64,000 nucleotides of DNA from Malania oleifera (Eukaryota; Streptophyta; Magnoliopsida; Santalales; Ximeniaceae), in the NCBI RefSeq assembly GCF_029873635.1, contig NC_080420.1:54303457-54367456 (forward strand). The letters run 5' to 3'. The stretch's first letter is position 1; each line of letters begins with the position of its first letter. Positions 45,336 to 57,314 of the stretch are shown piece after piece. The position numbers and the translations under genes are program-made. The notes under the pieces are model-generated. The model saw only the letters and a program-made list of their open reading frames with translations, did no database searches and was not told where the DNA came from.

Positions 45336-46674
45336 ATTTTTTTCCCTCAGATTTCATTGTGAGAACTGAGCGAACAACTGTGGTGACTATGACACCTTGT
45401 GAGGATTTTATTGAGCTTTTCATTTTTTTAGAGTTATTGACATAAACTCTAAGTTCACGAAACTTAACTATTCTTCTTTGGATATTCTTTGTATGCTAGT
45501 CTTTTTATTTAATTTGCTAGCCTAGAGGTGATGTCTAGTGGGGAGATATAAACCTAGGTCTTGTAGCCTACTCAAGACATGAATATTAAGCCAACCCTAG
45601 AGATGAAAATAATTCATGATTTTTGAGAATTAGATCTCTATCGGTAGAACAAAGGCAATATAAAGTTGTATTTATTGTTCCTGCTGGCCATGAAAAAGAA
45701 AAATTCAAAGAAAAGAAAAACTGATGAGCAGAAAAGGAAATAAAAGGAGAAAATGATGAAAAAAAATATAGATGTCTGATCCAAAAAGCAAAATAAAGAA
45801 TAAAAAATTGAATGACCTAGCTAGGGACACCACATCCTTGCAAGTATCAAGTGTTGTCTTCAGGTGCTCCAATGCATATGGATGGATTCATGCGTAGTTT
45901 GTGAAGTATTGATCTAGGGTGTCCTTGGTAGGATATGACGAGTAGGTGAGAAAATGCTAGCGTGAAGGACCTAACACCTAGATATTTGGCTAGATTCCAT
46001 TCTCATGAGACTAGTCCACTCCATTTTCTTCGTCAATTTTTCGATGTTTGTAAGATTTTTTACCATGCATGTTTTTCCTCACATACGAGAGTGACCCCAT
46101 TTTCATAAGTGTTTTTGAAAGTATACCGGCGAGGCTGAGTCAAGACAACCGTTTTGTAGGTGTATGAGAATTATCCAAGTGAAATGAGTCATTCACTTTA
46201 CACATGCCTTGTGATGATGCGTGTTTATACTAATATTTATATAATGATATTAACTCTAGATATGAATTGGTGATTGATTCTCTAAAGATTATGATTTCTT
46301 GATGGATATGTCTTGTTGAGGCATGTATAGATGACTTGCTTTGGAGCTATTAACGGAGTTTTTTTTTTTTTTTTTTTGTAAAGGAGCATGATTGTAATGA
46401 TGTTATATATATGTATGTGAAATGGCATGGTCGTGTCACTTGTTTGAGCTTAATTGATGTTCACTAGGATAGGTGTTCGTGGAATTCGCCCTGGAAACCC
46501 TCACAACACTATAACTCGCCCACTAGGGTCACCTAGGGATTTAAAGCCTTATTACATATGGTAAACGCAATCGTGTTTCCCGCGAAAGAGGAGGTAGTTG
46601 GGAATTTGTTTACATTTGTAGGTTTTCTTAGTTTTTCTTTGCTCTGAAAATAGCAAAGTGTAAGTTGGGGGTTA
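45336..46674 (+). other. Athila-like element H, 3' non-coding region and polypurine tract
   Basis: No supported gene. It ends in AAGTGTAAGTTGGGGG (about 46656-46671) next to the 3' LTR start. The last 230 bp are homologous to 47760-47992. A T run lies at 46360-46378. Confidence 0.6.
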
Positions 46675-47760
46675 TGATGTGTTCCTAAAATATGCTATTT
46701 TAGGCCCTCATTTACCTATGCAATGTTCTTATTTCCATTGTAATTATCCCTCCTTATTATTGTTTAGAGTTATATGTGGTTTGTTTAATGTTTCTAGAAA
46801 TTGGAGCTTAAACTAAGGAGTTAAGCAGTGCAAGGAGCCAATGAAGCAACTTGGAAGCACAAGGCTTGACCAAGTGCCCGACCAGGTCTCCAAGGCTTTG
46901 ATCTAAATAAATCAACATGTACCTGATCAACCATGTGGTGCGACCAAGCAGTCACAAGGGGCAACTAGGTCAAGATAAGAAGACTCCAAAGTGTTGATTA
47001 ACAAGCAGATTCATAAAGTGCGTCGACCATGGCGTGACCAATAGACCTTAAAGGTGTGACCAAGTTAATGAACCCATCAACTAATCAAAGAATGAATTGA
47101 AAATTTTTTAGGGTGGTTTGACCAGGGTGCAACTAGGAGAATTCAGTGTGCGACCAAGTCAACTGTTATCGAGTTCAGAAATCTGCTGCATAGGATTTTG
47201 GGCAAAAGTTTCTTGATTTGAATTCAATCATGTGTAAAACCTACGGGGTATAAAATTAAACTTCAAATAGGTGATTAGGGTTCCCTTTTTGGTCTCATGA
47301 GGTTCTCTTTGGCTTCGATGAGTTTTCCTTTGGTTCCTCATTCGTCCTTTGAGCTCCCTCGAGTGCCTTTGGATGTCATTTAGATTAGATTTCTTTTACT
47401 TGTCAATTTACATTGCTTTGTTTGATTTCAAGGGTAAGTTTAATTCAGTCTTATTCCTATTTTGTATTTCAATTCCGAAATTCAATACATGTCATGCTTT
47501 CAATTTCATCTTTCGATACCTTGTCTTTATGTTTAATTTCATGCACAATGAGTAGCTAACTTGTTTAGTTCTCTAGCTGTGATGAAACCTTAGGTTAGAA
47601 TAGCATAGCTAGGATTCAGTCAATTGTGCTTAATAGGGCATGCTTGCTATAGAGGAACTTTGTTCACTAGATAGGGTATACCCCATTCTCCTGATCGTGT
47701 TCTAGACGATTGGTGCAAACTCGGCTACGCTATGCTGCTCAAGTTGATTGCTTGAATGTG
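46675..47760 (+). mobile_element. Athila-like element H 3' LTR, 3'-truncated
   Basis: It starts TGATGTGTTCCTAAAATATG after the polypurine tract and contains GGTATACCCCATTCTCCTGA (about 47668), shared with the 5' LTR at 30931. It stops matching at about 47760 (GATTGCTTGAATGTG). A zone of GTGCGACCAAG-type motifs (46860-47175) precedes GGGTATAAAA at 47247. Small open frames here have no support. Confidence 0.65.
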
Positions 47761-47992
47761 TTGCATGTAATTTTATAATCATTGATATTGGTTTTTGTGG
47801 GTACCACCCTGAAAGCCCTCACGAGACTACTACTCGTCCACTAGGATCAACCTATGGGTTTAAAGCCTTGTTGCACACGGTAAATGCAACTGTATTTCCC
47901 ATGAAAAGGGAGGTAGATAGGATTTTCTAGTTTTTCTTAATTTTCCTAGATTTTACGTTGCTCGAGGACTAGCAAGTGTAAGTTGGGGGTTG
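47761..47992 (+). other. Second Athila-like element G: 3' internal end and polypurine tract
   Basis: This matches 46440-46674 (GGTTTAAAGCCTTGTTGCAC, then CAAGTGTAAGTTGGGGG). It is therefore the 3' end of an internal region, and its own LTR follows directly. Confidence 0.65.
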
Positions 47993-49868
47993 TGATATGT
48001 TCCAAAAATATGCTATTTTAGGCCCCCATTGATTACGCGTCGAAACTGCGTAATTGGACGTTTAACCCGGGTTTTATGGTTTATATTTTTAATTAAATAT
48101 CCAAAATTGCCCAATATTTTAATAAAGTGCCAAAATCATCATTCTTGAACTTTATTACACTATTTATGAAGTTTTGGTAATTTTTTTGTCGCAGGAAAAT
48201 TCCTGGGAATCAAAACCAACACCTGTTCGTATTTCATGCATAACTTTTCCGTCCAAGCTCCGATTGAGACGATTCAAATTTTTGGAGAAAGAAGAAAGCA
48301 TCATCTACAACTTTTATGTTTTGAGTTTTGTGAGATACAGGCTCCAGAAGAGCAGAATTTGCGACGAACAGAGAACAAATAAAATGAAAAAAATTAAAAA
48401 ATATATAATTGAATGGATAGTTGATGTGACCCGGCCATGCATAGCCGGGTCGGGTTGGCTAATCTGGGTAGGGCTTCTTCTTTTTTTCTCTTTTTAAACC
48501 CCTCCTCCGGCGCAGCCCCGGGGGGTCCTCTGTTCTTGTTCTTCTTCTTCTTCTTCTTTGGTTTTGTATTCTTTTTTTCTCAATTGCTGCTTTTCTCCTT
48601 CTCATTCTCTCTTCTCCTTCCTTCTTTCTCCCTCTGTTCTTTTCCCTTTCCTTCTTTCTCTTCCCCTGTATCCCTCTGTTCCTCCTCTCGACCAGCCAGC
48701 AACACAGCAGTCCCGCGCCTTCTCCAGTCTTCCAGCAGAAATTAGCACCAACCCGAGGGCTCTTCCAGCAGAAACTAGCAGGCTCTCGTCCAGCCTTCCA
48801 GCCGTGGCAGCCCCTGTTCCAGCAGCTCCTGCACGACACTGGCAGCAATAGCTTCTCCAACCCGAGAACACAGCACCAACCAACTTCACGTCCAACAGGA
48901 GCCCCTCTGCGCAACCCGTGACACAGTGCCACAGCCAAGACTCCGGCTAGCCTCCACCAAACCAGCAGCTGCAGCAGCCATGGCCGATCACACCAAGAAC
49001 CCCCAGCTCTCGGCCACATCTTCAAGGATTTCTCTCCCTCTCTTCTTCTTTTTCCTTTCTTTCTTTATTTATTTCTTTTGATGGATACTAATGTGTTTAT
49101 TATTATTTATCTATGTTATTTGCAAGTTTGATTTTTAATGTTTTATTTTGTAATGGTTATTTAATTGTGTTTTTTTTCTTGTGTTTTGTTTTGTTTTGTT
49201 TTGTCTTCCCATAACTTAGTAGTAGATTAATTTAGTTGTTCTCTTCTCTTAAAAAAATTTAATTTTTAATTGAAGTTTGATTTAGTTTAGGTTTCTTCTT
49301 GTTAAAGTTCGTGTTTTTATATATTGTCTGGGTATTTCTTAAGTTTTCAAAATACTAAATTTTGGTTCGAATTCTCGATTTTTGTTAAAGTTTCGATTTT
49401 TAGTGCATGTTTGTGTCTGTTTGAGTTTCCATAGTGTGCTCTTAATTCCGTGTCCAAAGTTGCCATTTTTAATTAGTGCGTGTCTCGATGTTTCCTTAGG
49501 TAGATTAGAGTTTCCATTCTTGTATGTTTTAGTTCCATGTTTTAGGTTTCTAGTTTTTATTAACGCGTGTCCCAATATATCTTTAAGTAGACGTAGGGTT
49601 TCTATTTTTATTTTCTTTTATTTAGTGCATTTTAGTTTAGGACTTTAAATTACATGTCATTTAATTCAAAGTGGAACTCAACAATCTTGAAAACCCGAAT
49701 CTGAACTGAGTTCAGTACCTTTTTAATTTCGATTGGAAGAACGTAAAATCTAAGATTAAAACGCATTCCCTGAGGAGACGATCTAGCCCTTGGGCTTAAT
49801 ATTACACGACAGAACTCCTATACTTGGGATAGCTTTCGAGCTGCTCATTTTTCGAGTGAGTCAAGTTT
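47993..49868 (+). mobile_element. Element G LTR (Athila-like)
   Basis: It starts TGATATGTTCCAAAAATATG after a polypurine tract and ends before the primer site at 49871, about 1.88 kb. A strongly CT-rich stretch spans 48480-49070. Long open frames within it (48459-49025 and others) are composition artefacts. It differs from the H LTR apart from the first 45 bp. Confidence 0.7.
48480..49070. repeat. CT-rich low-complexity stretch in the G LTR
   Basis: Long runs of TTCTTC and CTCCTT-type sequence with little G on the plus strand up to about 48700, then C-rich sequence. Nothing gene-like is supported. Confidence 0.7.
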
Positions 49869-49870
49869 TT

Positions 49871-49890
49871 TGCGCCGTTGCCGGGGAATG
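49871..49890 (+). other. Primer binding site of element G (tRNA-Asp type)
   Basis: TGCGCCGTTGCCGGGGAATG matches the Athila/Tat primer site TGGCGCCGTTGCCGGGGA except at its first bases. Confidence 0.8.
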
Positions 49891-49994
49891 TCGGTCTTAG
49901 TCTCAAATTTGCGTTTTTCCCGTCATTCCTGTTAGTTTTATGAAAAAGAAAAAAATAGAAAACAAAAACATAAAAAAATTTTGAGTTTTGAAAA

Positions 49995-50948
49995 ATGGCT
50001 GCACCTGCACCGCGCACGATAATGGACTTTTTGCAGCTTGAATATGCCACTGCATCCTCTTCCACTATTTTGCCTTATGATGAGCTTAATTTCATGATGC
50101 AGCGCGGGAGGACGTCACTGCTACCCGAGTTCTATGGGACGGAATCTGAGTGCCCATATCAGCACTTAGTAGAGTTTGAATTAACCTGCAACATGTTTTT
50201 CTCTCATGCTAGAGCTGACGAATCTACTAGACTGAATTTATTTCTTGCTACTTTGCAGGATAGGGCACTGATTTGGTCTCATTCTATGAGACCTTATTCT
50301 ATCACTAATTGGACTGATATGGAGCGTGAATTTCTGCATGCATTTTGTCCCTCACAGAAAACTCAATTTTTGCAGGAACAGATTCTTAATTTTGTGCAGC
50401 AGGATGACGAGACATTTCGGGCTTGCTGGGAGCGATTCAAGGATCTACTAGGCACTTGTCCACATCATGGGTTCGACCCATGGAGGTTAGTTGACTGTTT
50501 TTATACTGCTCTTACCCCTGATTGCAAGTGTTTTGTCCAGACAATGTCTAATGGAGAGCCCGTCAACGAGGATCCAGATCAGGTATTATCATTCTTTGAT
50601 TACTTAGCTGATAATGTCTCACAGTGCAACACACGATACACTCAGGCACCCATGACTGCACATCCTATCAGCACAATTAGTGGTGGTGATGCATATGAAC
50701 CACCAAAATACCCAGATATTCCTCCGCCTCAATATCAGCCACAACTGATCCCTCCGAGCTGTACGTCGTCAGAATTTCTGGAGGATAGCATAACACAGAT
50801 GGCGAACATGCTCCAACAATTCATGCAAACTCAAGTTGATCATAATAATGAATTGCGGGATACCATTAATGTGATAAGCACACAGTTGGATATGCTGAAG
50901 CCTACCAAGCCAAGAAATACCAAGAGCATCGACCAAGTGGTCGACTAA
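49995..50948 (+). CDS. Element G Gag (Athila/Tat-type), fused at its end to LTR sequence
   Basis: An uninterrupted 317-codon frame from ATG 49995, about 105 bp after the primer site. The retrotransposon Gag domain spans residues about 35-180: LLPEFYGTESECPYQHLVEF, WTDMEREFLHAFCPSQKTQF, FRACWERFKDLLGTCPHHGF. A Pro-rich part follows, then a possible coiled coil (residues 255-300). The last residues (SIDQVVD) come from the adjoining LTR fragment that begins about 50925, so the natural C-terminus and all pol are missing. Gag would assemble particles. The intact frame is surprising among so much decay, but expression is not shown. Confidence 0.75.
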   Translation: MAAPAPRTIMDFLQLEYATASSSTILPYDELNFMMQRGRTSLLPEFYGTESECPYQHLVEFELTCNMFFSHARADESTRLNLFLATLQDRALIWSHSMRPYSITNWTDMEREFLHAFCPSQKTQFLQEQILNFVQQDDETFRACWERFKDLLGTCPHHGFDPWRLVDCFYTALTPDCKCFVQTMSNGEPVNEDPDQVLSFFDYLADNVSQCNTRYTQAPMTAHPISTISGGDAYEPPKYPDIPPPQYQPQLIPPSCTSSEFLEDSITQMANMLQQFMQTQVDHNNELRDTINVISTQLDMLKPTKPRNTKSIDQVVD

Positions 50949-52075
50949 GAGACATTGAGGGGCAACTATGTCGAGTTCCTAAAATTTCCTAAAAATCAAG
51001 ATCCTGCAAGTCTCGACTATCAACTCGACTGGAAAAACCCATCTAAGCGACTGAGTCGAAGAGGTCAAAGTTCAAATTCCTGCTTTCCTGGGAGATTCAA
51101 TCAAGGCGTTATTAGGGGAAACATGGGAGTGACTTGGTCAACAGCGACAATGTACCGCATGAGATTTCCTAAAAAATTTCTAAATTTGAATTTCAAACGT
51201 TGTAAACCCTAATGGGTATAAATAATAGCTTCAAAGATGAGCTCTGGGTTCCTCTTTGGCCGATTTTGGGTTAGTGACTAACCTAAAACACTATTGAGAA
51301 CCAACCTTAGATTAGTTGATCACTCAGTTGCGTGGACAATTGTTAGTGACATACGACTCGAATCCAAAGGAGTGATTTTTACATGCTTTCATAAATTAGA
51401 CAACCATTCACCCGTAGGGACAAGCATTTTTTAGAGACGACTCGAATACAAAGGATTGATTTTTATATGCTTTCTTTTTACTGCTTTCTTTTAATCGCTT
51501 TCATTTACATGCTTTGATTTACTGCTTTCATTTATTGCTTTGATTGTGGTCATGCCGTGAGAGATAGGATAACACTTCTATAGATTCAATTAGGTACACA
51601 TAGTAGGCTACGGTTTCCCATAGAGGTTCTCATGATTGTTGTGATAGAGTATACTCTGGTTCCCAACCGTGCTTCGGACGGTTGATGCACCCTTGCTGCT
51701 GTATGCCATCGAATGGCTCCTTGAGCCATTTAGCCGATTTTCAATTATAATATGATAAACTGACCGAACTTAGATTACACACACGACATCCTAGGTCAGA
51801 TTCATGATTGAGCACTGCTTTGTAGGAGTAGGGTTAACTTCGATTTTACATGCTTTCAATAGGATTGTTAGAAAAACACCACCTTTACTCTTCCATCATT
51901 TTTCACTTCTTTTTATACAAAGTCATAATATACTAATTTAGAAAAGGTTGATAACTGCACTCTAATCTCTGTGGATCGATACCCAACTTCCCCCACTTTC
52001 TACTGAACTTGGGATTAAGTTAGGTTTATAACTATTATTTTTGGTAGTTAAGGACCTAAGCCTTGGCAACCCTAC
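50926..52075 (+). mobile_element. 5'-truncated Athila-type LTR fragment
   Basis: It has GTCGAC-type motifs (50930-51070), GGGTATAAATAATAG (51214-51228), and a landmark GAGTATACTCTGGTTCCC (51646) in the place of GGTATACCCC in H. It ends in GGTAGTTAAGGACCTAAGCC, as the H 5' LTR does near 31290. It is a diverged relative rather than the missing half of 46675-47760, since both contain the TATA-to-landmark interval. Open frame 50955-51212 is not supported. Confidence 0.6.
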
Positions 52076-52079
52076 TAGT

Positions 52080-53489
52080 GCCAATGCAACAATTTCAAGG
52101 TATTCAACACTATTTGGTTTTGACTCATTGTCCCAGTTTCAGAGTGGACAACACAATTTTGATTTGAGGATCAATGCCCCAGTTTTAAAGTAGACAACAT
52201 AATTTGGACCTAGGTCGGTGCCTCAGTTTTAGAGTAGATGACTTGATTAGGCTTTGGGTCCATGCCCCAGTACTTGGACTTGTTTAAGTGGGGATGAGAA
52301 AGGATGTGCAAAGTTCATACAATAAGACAAGTATGATTGAATGATGTTTTGTTATGTATGCATGTTGCTATATGTATGCATATTGGGATGTAGGGGATAT
52401 GCAGGTTGAATCCTTAAATAGCTGACTTTTCCCCTCTTACTAAGTGCCCCAGTTTTATTGAAGGAAATCCCTCATATTTTATCTTATTCTGTTGTGAAAC
52501 CCATGGAACTTCCTTGTTTAATTGTTGCCCATAGTTTAGTCAAGTTCTGCCTATGTTTTGATCTCAAGATGGTATTTAAGACTCGAGATGAAATATAGGT
52601 TTAAGGCTACAAGTTTCTAGAAGAAAAAGGATACTAAGGCTCAAAAATCTCATCCCCTAATAATTTTTCTGCCTTAGTTCAAGGTGAGGCGTTTGCAAGA
52701 TATTGATTGAACTTGTCATTTCAACAAGCTACCTACCTTTTCAAAATCAGGTCATTACGTAGTTCAGACTCATCATCGAGTCTAACAAATCACTAGAGAC
52801 AACAATGTATACCAATCTAGTTTGGACTTTCTTTTGGACGGTAATGTAGGCTGAGGGGTATAGGTCAAAAAAGAAATGGGTACAATAAGGCTCAAATTCG
52901 TCGATCTTATAGTTGGGTAATCATTAGTCAAAGATCATCTTTGAAGCATGTCCCTTACTTTTTTTCATTCTTTCGTTTTCTTTTCTTCTTCTTTTGTTGC
53001 ACCTTTTGCTTTTCCTTTATGAAAGAATCTTAACTTCATTTTCATTTGGACTCTATTTGGGACTAATCTTTTTGAAATTGCCCTAGTATGGGGTATGATC
53101 CTTTGATGGCTTAATTGAAAATTGAGTTTTTCAAGCTCGAAAGGGCAAGCAAGGGCTTTCTCTTTTTTGATTTTTTCTTTTACATTGCAGAAAAATAGTC
53201 TGCCATCCTTTTGGCAAATAATTGTTGTCTCATAAGATTTGTCAGACACTTAAAAATATCAAACCCGACTAAACTTTTGGAAAATGACTTTAGAAGAAAA
53301 TGGTTTAAGATTTAGGCTCAAAGAGTTTAACGAATGATAAATCAATGTTTGGTTCTTTTATGGGAAAATTGGCTGGCCAAAAATGGCCATCTGTCATTTG
53401 ATCAAAACAAGGATAGCGAACAAACATGAAATTCATGGAACAAACAACACAATTATTTTATTGATTTCCTTTGAGAGTTTACATAGTTT
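52080..53489 (-). other. Tat-type gypsy element, 3' non-coding region
   Basis: Downstream (minus strand) of the Tat integrase end at 53490. No coding is supported; a 94-codon frame at 52965-53249 is Lys/Glu-rich and probably chance. It contains a tandem repeat at 52126-52277, a habit of Tat 3' regions. The left edge against the Athila LTR (about 52080) is not sharply defined. Confidence 0.45.
52126..52277. repeat. About 45-bp tandem repeat, 3.5 units
   Basis: Units start at 52126, 52172, 52216 and 52260, each with (C/T)(A/G)(T/G)TGCC(C/T)CAGTTTTA-like sequence followed by AGTAGA(C/T)(A/G)AC. Confidence 0.8.
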
Positions 53490-53869
53490 CTAAGCAAAAT
53501 ACTTCTTTACAACATTTGAATTTATAGGGTGCAAAAGATCGATCCCATCCATATTTTCTAACAAAAAAGCACTTCCTAAGAATGCTTTCTTTATCACATA
53601 CGGTCCTTCATAATTCAGGGTCCACGTGCCACGAGGGTCGCAATAAATTGGTATAATTTTTTTCAAGACTAGATTTGCCTCTTAGAACTATCGAGGATGC
53701 ACCTTTTTATTGAAAACTCTCATCATTCTCCTTTGATACAAATATCCATGAGCTATGGCGGCCATTCTTTTCTTTTTAATAAGATTTAACTAGTTATACA
53801 TGGATTGTATCCACCCCGCTATTAGCAATTCTGCTTCTCTTAGAACCTGTAATGGGGAGATTTCAAATT
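53490..53869 (-). pseudogene. Tat-type integrase C-terminal part, decayed
   Basis: The minus strand reads SPLQVLREAELLIAGWIQSM, then LNLIKKKRMAAIAHGYLYQR, RVFNKKVHPR and LNYEGPYVIKKAF, ending VVKKYFA at stop 53490-53492. This is the standard Tat/Retand integrase tail that contacts target DNA. A few stops interrupt it. It joins the core at 63053 once E2 is taken out. Confidence 0.8.
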
Positions 53870-53874
53870 CAACC

Positions 53875-56043
53875 TGTAACGACCTGCCTAATTTACCATT
53901 TTTTTTTTCATAATAACATTTAATATAATAATTATGATATCTGATTCAATTGAATAACATAATCAACCTGGACCCATGGATACATGGGATATACCGGAAG
54001 TGCAACTCTGATACCTAAGCAATAGGAAACATAATCACATACATACCATCCAACCAATCATAATACCAAAGTTTTACTAAAACTAATATATAAATACAAT
54101 AATCCACCAAAAAGACCAAAAATATCCTAGGGTCACTTCCCAAAAATAAATCCAACCCTGGCTCTACCACTCACCTTTCTGACAGGGTAGCTCGGTCAGA
54201 TTCTATTGACGCGGAGCTCTATTTGCTCCTCTACCTGGATTCACTAAAATGTTTATATATATCTGGGGTGAGACATCTCTTAGTAAGGGAAATAAACTAG
54301 TATTAGTGTGTGGCAATATGAGTGTTTTCGTGTTATACATAATATTAGTACATACATCATATCTGGTAAAAACTGTTGATATCATACCTGAATAAAACAT
54401 GATTCCTCACAACATAATATAATGTACTAAATTACTAACATGAAAATCATCTTATATAAATGTACAATACTGAATCACACCTATGATGGATAGCTAGTTG
54501 ATGTCATGTCTTACCCCCACATGACTAGGTTGTGTAGCCCGAAGGCGAGACCTAGCAATGGCTAGCCAATCATGCTAGATCAAACATAAGTCTATAAGTA
54601 TGACGAGCCTGCCCCTACTTGGTCTCGGGACTGCCAAGGAGACTACTCCACTCTACTCTGATGCCACATCGACTCCCCTCTCCCATACTATTGGTCGTGT
54701 GGTAGCCCTATCATAATTATGAACATATAGCTACGGTACCATGATCTTGAAACAGTACTAAACCATGCCATCCGGGTTCTGATATCATATAATAAGTTCC
54801 ATATATTGAACATAACTGTTTCATATTTCATAATAATAACTGTCATGTACATATTTCATAAATTCTATTTTATCATACGTGATTATGGCATCTGCGCCAA
54901 CATGAATCTCAGCATCTGCATCGGCATAACATAAATTGAATCATGGCTTCTACTGCGGCATAATATAACATGAATCACGGCATCTGCACTGGCATAACAT
55001 AACATGTATCACGACATCTACGCCGACATATCATAACATACTAAACAAAATTTTTCTATACTATTTAAATATGTAAAATCATGATTCATGTACTATTTTA
55101 TAATTTCCATGAAAACTATCATATCATGCTTGATCTGGAAAAAACATTCTATTCTGATATACACATTATATGGAAATTAAACTCATGCCACATAGAAATA
55201 GGGTAACCTCCTGAATGTAAAATCTGTTCCAAAATTATATTTTCTGATTAAACACGTTTAAATCATATTCCTGTTCATAACTATATTTTTCAAACATAAT
55301 TATATAATAAAGATACATTCCTAAAATTTAATGCTGTAAAATAATAAATAATTTCATGGAAGATTCTGACTTAGTTGAACCCCTTACCTAGTTTACTGAG
55401 AAGCCCACAAAAGCCCCCAATTCCTACACTTGCAGTGTTCCCAGCACAACACCCTAAAACTAACATTTTCCCTTACAAAACTTCAGTATTTGCTTTCCTA
55501 ACATTTTCTCCTGAGAACAGAAACTCCAAATACCCAATAAAATTGAAATTAACTAACTTACCCAAATTTTGGGATGGTTCCCAAGTTAGCCTAACCTATA
55601 AATCACTCCAGCAGATGTGAAGAGAATCTTCCTAGGAGTGACGTGGCAGCTCGGATTATCAATCCGACGAAGAATGGGGCCGAAATCGAGGAGAGAAGGT
55701 GAGGAGGGCAAAAATCTAGAGAGAGAGACTCCACATGCAAAATTTCTCACAAAAATCTTGGGTTTGAGTTATTTATACCCCTGGCTTCATTAACGAGACA
55801 CATCATTTCGTCGATGAGGTCAAAAAGGGAGTTCGTCGAGGAACACATAACCTTTGTTGACGAATTTCAAGCCCTAAAATAGCCCTCTCGGTAATTCCTC
55901 GTCGACGAGACATGTGTCCCCACCGATGATCCCAATAAGCCATGAAGCATTCGTCAACGAGGACCTGTTGTGACCCCCTTTTAAAAATTCCCTTTTTCGC
56001 TCTCCTTTATTATTTAATTGCTATAATTCTTCGAGTCTCTACA
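53875..56043 (-). mobile_element. E2 3' LTR
   Basis: Minus strand TGTAGAGACT... to ...GGTCGTTACA. It contains tandem units (54885-55030; GCATCTGC(A/G)(T/C)CGGCATAAC type), TATA (55771-55780) and TTCGTCGACGA motifs (55796-55966). Confidence 0.9.
55771..55966 (-). promoter_or_regulatory. E2 3' LTR promoter: TTCGTCGACGA motifs plus TATA
   Basis: TTCGTCGATGAGG, TTCGTCGAGGAAC, TTTGTTGACGAATT and CTCGTCGACGAGAC occur just upstream (minus strand) of GGGTATAAATAACTC. Confidence 0.55.
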
Positions 56044-56060
56044 TTATACCCTCCTTATAA
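56044..56060 (-). other. E2 polypurine tract
   Basis: The minus strand reads TTATAAGGAGGGTATAA directly against the 3' LTR (TGTAGAGAC). Confidence 0.75.
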
Positions 56061-56269
56061 AGAATTCGTCCTCGAAATTTACTATCTGTATTAAACACCA
56101 TCCCTTAAGGAGAAAATAGACTACTTATTTTATTACTTACCCTCACTTGTGAGGGAAGAATACCGTAGTTACATTCAGGGTTCTGGGAGATTACAACTAT
56201 ATAAAATAAAATTCTCCCAAAACTAAAACACTACCTACCAACTGAAAATTATTACATACGTTGACTAAC

Positions 56270-56905
56270 CTGCATAAAAGAAACATTACATATTCAATTG
56301 TATTTTCTCCCAATTATTACTATTCCCTGTTAAACAAATGTGGGTATTTTTGCTGTATCACTTCCTCAAGCTTCCAAGAAGCTTCTTCCACTACAAGATT
56401 CCTCCATAGGACTTTTATTAATGAAATCTTCTTATTGCGCAGTTCCTATTCCTTCCTGTCCAAAATTTGCACTAGAGTTTCTTCATAAGCCAAAGTATCA
56501 CTAAGTTCTAACTCGGCATAACTGATGATATGGGAGGAATATGGGACTTATTTCCTTAACATGGAAACATGAAATATGTCGTGAATTCTAAATAAAGCTG
56601 GAAGTAAAGCCAATTGATAAGCCACTAACCCCACTCTTTCAAGTATCTCGAAAAGGCCAATGAACCTAGGGCTCAACTTATCCTTCCTCCTAAACCTCAT
56701 AACCCTCCATTTAGTGGCGCTATCTTAAAAAATACATGGTTCCCAACTTCAAATTCTAATTCCCCGCGACGCATATCGGCGTAGATTTTCTACCAACTCT
56801 GAGCTGCACTGATTCTTTCTCTAATGAGTTGAACTTTATTGTACGCTGCCTGCACAAATTCTGGTCTCAAAACTCGCCTTTCACCAATCTCATCCCAATA
56901 AAGAG
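56270..56905 (-). pseudogene. E2 integrase C-terminal part with chromodomain-like tail
   Basis: Minus-strand translation gives [38 protein letters not shown], then ETLVQILDRKE and WRNLVVEEASWKLEEVIQQK, ending YPHLF. The last stretch is the Tekay/Del chromodomain position, which in the family directs integration to marked chromatin. Two or more stops interrupt the frame. Confidence 0.75.
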
Positions 56906-56909
56906 GAGA

Positions 56910-57314
56910 TCAACATCTCCTACCATATAGTGCCTTATAAGGTGCCATGTCAATGCTGGACTGATAGTTGTTATTGTATGCAAACTCTACCAGCGGCATA
57001 TACTGGGTCCAACTACCCCCAAAATCCAGCATGCACGTTCGCAACATATCCTTTAATATCTGAATCACTCTCTCAGTCTGGCCATCCGTCTGAGGATGAA
57101 ACGTCGTGCTAAAAGATAATTGAGACTCTAGAGTCTTTTGCATGCTCCTCCAAAATCGTGACGTGAATTGTGGGTCTCGATCTAATACAATAGACACTGG
57201 CACTCCATGTGATCGTACAATCTGCTGAATGTATAATTTTGCCAGTCTGTCCATGGAGTAGTTGATTTTAATAGGAATGAAGTGAGTGGTTTTTGTTAAT
57301 CTATCAATGACCAC
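56910..57314 (-). pseudogene. E2 integrase catalytic core
   Basis: 134 codons: MVIDRLTKTTHFIPIK with the first catalytic Asp, VSIVLDRDPQFTSRFWRSMQ with the second, and FHPQTDGQTERVIQILKDML with the Glu. All three DDE residues are present. The zinc-binding part lies upstream at about 57430-57560 in broken frame (TKMYRDLQEFYR, CLTCQQVKAEH). The segment is intact but isolated by stops. Confidence 0.88.

Noticed and set aside
48459..49025. Long open frames on both strands (188, 107, 102 and 97 codons) in the CT-rich region
   Set aside because: They overlap on both strands in low-complexity sequence inside an LTR and show no domain; composition explains them.
52965..53249. 94-codon Lys/Glu-rich frame on the minus strand
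   Set aside because: It lies in a Tat 3' non-coding region, with no recognisable domain and a biased composition; probably chance.
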